From Aselliscus stoliczkanus (taxonomy: Eukaryota > Chordata > Mammalia > Chiroptera > Hipposideridae), in NCBI GenBank assembly GCA_033961575.1, contig CM066730.1, positions 153,477,523-153,541,522 of the forward strand: 64,000 nt of DNA. Direction: 5' to 3'. The first letter of the stretch is position 1; each line of letters opens with the position of its first letter. Made by a program: the position numbers and the translations under genes. Below the pieces are notes generated by a model, which was given only the letters and a program-made list of their open reading frames with translations, was not told the origin of the DNA and made no database searches. Shown here piece by piece: positions 51,001 through 59,991 of this stretch.

Positions 51001-54000
51001 TGGGCTCTATAACTAGGATTGAAATGCCTGGGTCAGAGTGAGAATATGTTTAACTTAACTAGAAAGTGCCAAATTGCCTTCTAAAGTGATTATACCACTT
51101 TACACTCTGACCAGCAACATATGAGTTTTAGTTGTTCTACTTTCTCACCAACACTTGGTACTGCCGTTTTTTTGTTTTTTTTTGTTTTTTTTTTAGCCAT
51201 TCTAGTGGGTATAAACCAGTATCTCATTGTGATTTTAATTTGTATTTCCCAGATGACAAATGATGTTATGCACCTTTTCATATGCTTATTGGTTATTTGG
51301 ATATATTCTTTTTTTGAAGGGCCCATTTAAGTGTTGTGCCCATTTTATTTTTTAATCTGAATTGATCTTGAAGGTAGCTTTAATTGGATCTCCCTAGATC
51401 CATAGACTTCCTTCAAGGCAGCATGAAGTAAGTTCTCAATGTGTAACTAAACTAGAATGTAGGCTTCCCGGGGGTGGGGATTTTTTGTCTGTTTTGTATA
51501 TTAATCTCCAGAGCCTAGAACAGTACTTGCTTGGAACATTATGGGTGTTTAATAAATATTTGTAGAATAAATGAATACATGCCTTTTCAATTTTGGAGGT
51601 AAAGGGAAAGAAAATAAGAGGAGGAAACATAATTTATGTTCTTGGGTTGGTTGTTAAAATACTGCCACTGTCTTGTATCTGTCACGCCCTTCCTCTTAAG
51701 TCTGGAAAGCCTTTCCTCCAAGAGCTGGGGCCTGACTGTGGAGGGCGGCCTCCAGAGCCAATGACAAGCAGGGCTTCATGTACTATGAATGCTGATTTGC
51801 TGGATTAAAATAAAAAGAAAATAAAAAAAGAACAGGATTCCCAGGAAGGCAGACAAGGAACAAAAGGCTAAGGAGGTTAGTGAGACTGATTCTTCCTGAG
51901 ACTGTGCTTTCCTGGAGCTGCTCAAGGCTTCTAATCAGAAGTTGTTTACAACTGGAAACACAAATATCACTTTAGCCTCTGTTTTACAGTGAGGAATCTC
52001 CAAGTGATGAGTTCAGTCGTTGAGCTGTGAAGACTATGGGAGAGTTGGAAATTAAGATTTTTAGCAGGGAAATACTACCATGGCTATAAGGTATGCTTGG
52101 CTCCCAATAGTAGCGAAAGATGCCAATCACACTCATCAGCTTGACAGAGGCCTAAGGAATAATAATCTTTGGTTCAAAGCCATGCAAGAGAAGCACGCAA
52201 AGGCAACTGCTTGCCGATTTCCTGACATAAGTCGACTATATTACCTGCAGAGTTCGTCGCTTGTTATCCTCTGTGTGGATCCAGGCTCGAAGAGTCAACT
52301 CTGTGATAAAAATCTGGGCTGCTTTGGCAAAGAGCACAGGGGCTTCCGCACTGATCATCTGTAACAGACGGAGGCCTCCCTGTCAATCCCCAGCAAGTCA
52401 TTCAAACCAGTTTGTCCCTTACCTTATGTCCTGCCACTGGGCTATGGGACAAGGACTGGAAAATGAGAAGGTGGTAGCCTCAAGAGATCCCAAAATAAAA
52501 TAAATGCAAGAGCAGGGAGAAAGCAGGCAGTGGGTAGAAGAAGGGAAGAGGGAGAAAGAATACTTACCTAGCTAGCACCTATCATGAATTCTTACTCTCT
52601 TAATAGCCTTTCAGAGAAAACTAGGGTTTAGGAGGGGTGAAGTGACTTGCCCACGGCCACAAGGCCAGTAAGTGGTAGGGTTTAGGTTTGAATCCAAGGA
52701 GAGACAACGTGGGGAAAGATAATGAGTTTGAGAATCAATGAATTTAGGTAGTCTCAGGCTTCCCATCCTTTTGGGCTTTACTTTTCATACACTGAAAAGG
52801 AGGAGAATCTTCCAGTGCTGTTGTGGGAATCAAATGAGATGATACACATATAAATATAAAAGCACCCGGCACAGGGCCTGGCCCACAGTTAAGTGATGTA
52901 AGCTCCTGGTCAAATAAGGCTCGGAACCCTTGGTGAGGTAGCCTGTACAGAACAGGGCCATGGGAAGAGACCTGGAATTAAGGAGGCGGGAGATGAAAAT
53001 TGGGATCTTGGTTAAAAGTGAGTCACTTGGTTAAAAGTGAGTCACTTTTACCTTCTTTTGTCTATTTCCATACCTATAAAATGAAACCAATAATTCTTAT
53101 CCTATCAAATCTCACAGGGTTGCTATGAGGAGGAAGTGAGCGAATAGAAGGGAAGACTGCTGTGAACTGTTAACTTTCTATACAAACACAAGTGACTATA
53201 AATTTTGAGTGGTCAGGAGAAGGAGTTGCTCTTCTCCTAAGAGTTATAGTGGGAAGTGGGCTCTGAGGAGTACAGAACCGGCCACCCCCAAGGAAACCCT
53301 CACACAAGTATAATTCATGTAAAACAACTCACAGATGCAATATCATTATCAAACATCTCTTAAGAGCTCAAACCAACAAACTAGGGGTTGTAATAAGATG
53401 CTACGAAGATGGCACTGTCCTGTTGATTTGATGATACATGCTTACATTACATGGTGATTCAAAAGCACTCAGCATCTTTTCAACATCTAGAAAAGAGGAT
53501 ATCCCTAATTTTCAGAGAAGCACCATATAATCATTAAAACTGTTTCATTCCAGCTCATTTAACAATTTTACCAGGAACCAAATAAAAAAGCGACAATAAC
53601 AATAATTTCATTTTTGTTTAAACTTTGAGCTCTAGAGAAACAAACAATACTTCACTCATCGTTTTAGCTTCAATATGAACAGTAAAAATGAATGTGAATT
53701 CACCTTCACATCTTCATCCAGTTTCATAATCTTCTTAATACGAGCCAGTGGGAGTTCCTGCACTCGGAAATCTTTCTGAAATGAGTAACAAAAGGTGCAT
53801 AAATGGTGGGGAGTCAATAGAGCATGACAGGCAACACGAAACACACTGATTTGTTTAGTCCCTCCTTTCAGAAAATATGGCAGGAGAGGAGGTACAGATG
53901 AAATGACGAAAGTACAAGTTCCTTGCTAAATTCTTCTTAACCCATGCAGAGCTTCAAACAATCAAAGGGTTTCAGGATAAATATACGATGGCTTCTCACA

Positions 54001-57000
54001 GTGCCCTCTAGAAAAGTAGCTCCAAACAATACCAGAGTCTCTGCAAGCACAACATAGACATGCATTATAAGTGTCTTTTTCTTCTGAAGAGAGTTTACCA
54101 GTATGCAATATGCACATTAAAACAAAGGTTTTTGTCTCAGGGACATTCCTCTAAGTTGCCAGTTCTTTTTTCCATTCAGGGTCTACAAGGGCAAGTGCCA
54201 GCAGCACCTGACCACAGTGACCCACAGTTTTCTATTTCTGACCTTTGCATTAACCTGACACCCGAAATCAGGGAGGAGCCTCTTTCCCATCACAGCAGCA
54301 AAGGGTTTGTCTCCACTGGGAGGGGGGATGTAGAAGAAGGGTGAGGGTGAATTTATCAGCCCACTTTTTGGAATAGCCCTGGCACTTTTTTTCTTAACAA
54401 ATAAGGACTTGGGGAAAACCTCATCACTTTACCATGGATAGGATTTAGGAAAGGGCTTTTTGACCAGCACTACTCAATTATTTGCAATATTTTTGCTTTA
54501 TTTTGATACCACTGGTATTTAAACACATGGCCAATGATGGATGCAATTCTAGAAATAAAAATCAATTCTGGTTTCAGAGCTGCAACGAAGAAAGAGGTCC
54601 AAAGGCAGAGATTAGCTAAAATCAGCAAAATCCCTGCTGGGACTAGGTGTCAAATGATTGATTCTATAAGTGGTCTGAAATGTGACTCACCAAACCCAAT
54701 ATGCTCACTTGGGAATTTGCATCATCACATTATGGAAAGAATAGCTATTATTTGAGATCTGGTATAATTAATATATAAGTGAATTTTCTTTTCCAGGACC
54801 AACAGAAAACCTCAACTATATGTCAAAGAAGGCAGTGGGGCATTTTGAAAAAACATAAACAGCCTACCCAGAATCCATTTTATGATTACAGAAGAAAGAG
54901 CAACTACTGGGATAAATTATCTAATTTCCCCACGCAAACCCAACTAGCTGCTTGTCTACCATTCACCTCTACAAACTCCCAACACCAATTTTTCATCTTT
55001 TCCTTTTCCAAAGTAAGTATCAACACTTTCCTGGAAGCCTCTACGAAAACTAACCCGGGTTTGGCAGGGATTCAGAAGCCCAGTTTATTAAATTTCACCA
55101 AAGGAGATAACAGAACACATTCTTTCTATTCTTATTTTTTTCTCCCCTTTCATTTACTCATTCATGCAACTCAACTAACATGATACCTACACTACTATGT
55201 GAAAGATGCAAATCTATTCTTACCTTTGAACAACTTTTAGTTTAATTGTTAGAGACTGCCACCATAAAAACATTATAACCCCTGTTCTATACTAGAATGG
55301 GGGTGTAAAATCCCATGGGACAAAGAAGGAAATAACCCGCTGGCAATGGGGGGTTGGAGTGAGCAAGAGGAGTTGGCAATGGGGGGCGGTTGGCTGACAT
55401 CTGAATCGTGCCTAAGGGATGCTACAAATTTGTCTGTTGAAAAAGTATGAGAATGTTATTCAGACAGAGTAACAGCATGCACAGAAGGCACAGACACAGA
55501 TGTATGACCTCAGTACAGAGGGGACTGGAAAGGGAAGGGTGGATTGGGGCCAGACCCTAAAGAGATTAAAAAAAAAAGATTTAAAAAAAAAGCTGAACCA
55601 CAGAAGTCAATCACTGGCCTTCCTTCGTGTGTGGTATATCAGAAAATGATGATGCTAAACAGAAATGCCAAAGAGAATGCTGGGGATGATGGTTCCTTTG
55701 GAAGGGCTCCCAGGATGATACACACAGCACAAGACTGTGACCACAAGATTTAGGTCTCTTGCAAGCGTGCTCTCATTTGGCGTGGCTACTAAATATAATT
55801 TCTGCAAGATTGTTCCAAGATTATTTAACCAAAGTCCAAAGCTGATAAAAAAGATCTCTTTGCCCAACTTAAAAGAGTAATACCACTTTTAGAATTTCTA
55901 TGAGACTATTCTTTAATCAAAAGCAACAAGAAAGGGTCAAGGATAAAGAGGTTATATCATTCCCACCTTGGAGAGGTGTAAAATGAGGCAGAAATTTACA
56001 AAAAACTCTGCTTTAAGCCCCACCCCAACCTTTCCTTTTATGAGACTCTTTCTCATGATCCCCAAACCTTGAAATCTGAAGGGCCAGAGTGTGAAAAGTG
56101 GATCTTCAGATGTGTGTGTGCTTCATTATTGCTGACAATAGCCCAGTTTTCTAGAATCTCATCCTGGCTTTCCAGTCACATGTGTATATGATAAGCTTAC
56201 TGGAAAGGGGAGCCCCTTCACTATCAGTAGGTTGAGGTCCACTAAATTGGCTTTCACTTCAATGCTCCCTTTGTCATCAACAACCACACAACTGATGTGA
56301 GTAACACTGAACTTCTGATGCTGATCCAAGTGGAACAACTGAGACATACGGACTTTTTCCTTCTCCTCTTGGGAGTGATATCAGCAAGGTGGAAGAGTGG
56401 ATTCTCTCTCAGAACATTCCTGTGCTCCTGACCACAACCAAAGAACTACATTAAAAATGCTGCCATCTGAAACTGCTGAGTTTCAAGAAGTCTGAATTCA
56501 CTCAATGAGAGTTCGGAGCCAAAGAGAAGTCAATGGGTCTCAGACTGCACTACAGAACAGTTTCAAATAATGATGAGAAATCTTTTCCAGGCCTACCCAG
56601 TTATGCACTCCAGCAAAGTCAAGATTCTAATCCTCTCAAAAGCAGCATTCTCAACCTTGGCTGCATGCTAGAACCATCTGGGGAGCTTTTGAGAAACAAT
56701 GCCTGGTCTTTATCCCAGACGAACTGGATCAGGGGCTCCTGGCATCACGGTGTCTGAAAACTCCCCTGCTGGCTATGATCAACAGTGAGGGTTAAGAACC
56801 ACTGCTTCAAAGATTACTCCTCAAAGGGAGATCCTTACACCAGCAATGGCATTGCCTGGGAACTCAGAACACATGCAGAATCTCAGGCTCTACTCTGTAT
56901 TTTACCAAGATCCTCATGTGGTTCATTAGACACCAAGTTTGAGAAGCACTGCTCTACAGAAAGGGCTCAAACAACACAAACAACACAAGACCTGCTTTGT

Positions 57001-59920
57001 CAGTCCACCAACCTTCACCTCCAAGTTCTTGTTTAAATCGGTTATCTGATTTGACTGTAACGTTAGAAATGCCAGCGTCCAATCTGAAGGCACTGAAGAG
57101 TGAAAAGATGTAACTGGCAATTAAAAGAAAGTGACCTAGGCATTACATTACAGCTAATTGAAGGCTGAATGGGATATAAAGAATAAGTTAGGAGAGGATT
57201 AGATTTTTCTTTTCAAGATTCAGCATTGTTGTCTCTCCCCACCAAAAGACAACCTTAGCTTTTTCTTGCCCACTTTCAAAGAAGTCTAGAGGGGTAAAAT
57301 TCAATGCCAAGAAGTCTGTTAATTATCATTCCCAGAAACTCTGCTAAGCAGGAAAACAGTATTTTATACAATCATTCTGTTGTACAATTGTTTTGGTAGG
57401 ATTTTTAACCAACTCCAATTCCAGCTGAGCACCACCTGGATTTATGGACAATTACAGAGCTTTTAAGAGTGAGAAGAGCGTGATGGCCAAGCTGAGATGA
57501 AAGATAAATTGCTTTTCCAGAACGCAGACCAAAATGATTGGGGTCAGTATTTCCAATACATCACGAAATATATCACCTAGCAAACTTCAATTACTTGTTT
57601 TTGGAACCATCTTTGTCCCAGTCCTAGAGACCACAACACCTTGTGAACACTCTCCTAAGTTTTATTCATGTTTGGATAGTTTGAACATGTGGATCTTTAA
57701 AAAATCTGTTAGACACGTTGAGATGTCAACTTTAGCGGCTCTGACATACCTGAGGAAGTCTGGTTATAAGTGCTGTTGAGTTCTGGAAAGGCACAGGCTA
57801 AATGCTAAAATATCTGGCCAGCCACATTACACAGGCAGAAGAGTAGGCAGGAAAGCAGATGCCTTCATGGGTCACATGGAGAGGGGACAACAGGAGTTTT
57901 ACAAAGAGAAAGGAAGATCACTCTGACTGTACTGGATTGAGTGCTCTTCAAACATGTTGCTTCACACTAAATCTGAAGTGAAGGAGTCTGAGTCATTCCA
58001 GATTTATTGTGCACCTATTATATACTAAACACTCTAAGGATCTGATGTAAGAGATACCATGTTAGCATTCTAGGCATCTTTCTCCAAGGGTACATGGGAG
58101 AAAAATTTTAGTTAGCCATAACAGAACAAGACAACTTTCCTCCTCGTTCTTCTTTCTCTTCAGTCACAAAACTTGAACTGAAGCTGAAGTCCTCAAAGCA
58201 ATCAATTTTTAACCTCTGATGGACTACATGTCTAAGTACTAAAAGTTGGTCAACACTACAACCTGCTTTGTTGGCAGTCAAGCTTGAAAATTAAACCAAG
58301 CAGGGTAAAAATCAAAGCCCACCCCATGTTCACTGCAGCATCATTCACTGTACCCAAGAAGTGGAAGCAACCCAACTGCCCACTGGCAGATACATGGATG
58401 AACACAATGTAATACATACACATATACATGGAATTTTATTCAGCCTTAAGAAGGAAAGAAATCCAGTCACATGTTACAACATAGATGACCCTTGAAGACA
58501 ATATACTAAGTGAAATTAGCCAGTCACAAAAACACAAATAGTTGTTATGACTCCATTATATGAGGTACTTCAGAGAAAGTAGAATGGTGGTTACCAGGGG
58601 CTGGGAAGAGAGGAAGAGAGTGGTTGCTGTTTAATGGGCACAGAGTTTCAGTTCTGCAAGCTGAACAAGTCCTAGAGACCTATTTCCATAGCAATGTGAA
58701 TATATTTAACACTACTTAACTTTACAATTTTAAACGGTAAGATGGTAAATTCTGTTATGTGTTTTTTTTAACAAAATACAGATGAGTTAAGTGCTGCGCT
58801 TGAACCTCCAGTTTCTCCAGCCACTTGGATGCTAGGTTTGTGCTTCTGTGCTCAGCTGGAGCACAGACGTGCTATACCAGCCGGGCCCACCACACCCCAG
58901 GAAGGCACTAGTTTCACACCAGCTGACCTCAGCACTAAAACCTGATGAGCTTAACCAGGAGATTATCCCCGCAAAATATGAACAAAGGACCCCACTTAGA
59001 CTTTGTAATTTCATTTTTCCTACCTTCTCTTTCATATCTGAGACAGTATAGATAACTACCACCTTTAGACTGCAAAAGAGAAACAATGACTTTTCAGTGG
59101 AAATCCACGTGTGAACACAGGCCACTCTCAGAAAGGCCAAGCCAAGCTCAAGTGCTGAAAATGCCTCCTGTACACAAATTTGACCCACAGGCACATCCAG
59201 AATACGAATCAGTTTTTTACCACTGAAGTCAGTGGACATTAATCACAAAAAGAAGTTATTTATTTTGTTTCTTTTATTCATTCATGGCTTGTTTATGGCC
59301 TGTCTTCCCCACCAGAATACATGTTCGGTGAGTACAGTGATCTTGTCTGTCTGGTTCCCTACTGGGTCCACAGTAGCTAGCATAGCCACTGTAGGTGCAT
59401 AACAAGCATCTGTCGAGTGAGCAAATAAACTGACCTTGTATGCCAGAGGTTAAAAACCACGAACTCTAAAAAACTGCATCATTATTTCTACATTAGGAAG
59501 GAATCCCGTGTCTGCTCTACCAGAATGCTAATACCTTCAGGGCAGGAATGACACATCTAACCAATAGGGTTCCATCAATATTTGCTAAAATGACACCAAA
59601 TCAAACAGTCTTCATAAGGACATGACACTATACTCTAAAAATATTTCAATTCTAACCTGTCTCACCTCCTGCTACCACTGTTAACATCCCTTACACATAC
59701 CCCCAACCCCCACTACCTACCCAGTAACCTCCAGCCACTCTGGACTTGTCCCAGTTCCTCTAAACGCCAAGCCCTCCCCTCAGGGCCTCCGCACCTTTAT
59801 GGAGGCCTTCCCCTTGGCCTAAGATTTCCTCGCCCCACACAAGACAATAGATAGATGAAGTAATATAGAACTGGACACCTGAAACCTCTATAATTTTATT
59901 ATCAGTGTCACCCAAATACA

Positions 59921-59991
<71 letters not shown>

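Larger units (their letters stand above)
48912..52244 (-). other. NFYC: NFYC intron 4
   Basis: 3.3 kb, phase 0. Holds a young tRNA-SINE, L1 fragments and an L2 end. 48920-49515 and 51600-52240 are unique with no gene recognised. Confidence 0.9.
52359..53703 (-). other. NFYC: NFYC intron 3
   Basis: 1.35 kb, phase 0. Three MIR-derived stretches fill 52590-53180, including a 19-bp duplication with two AP-1 sites. The remainder near exon 3 is unique. Confidence 0.9.

Noticed and set aside
50590..51350. Short open frames in the AT-rich segment of intron 4 as genes
   Set aside because: Sequence is old L1-like repeat with many stops and no conserved reverse transcriptase motif.
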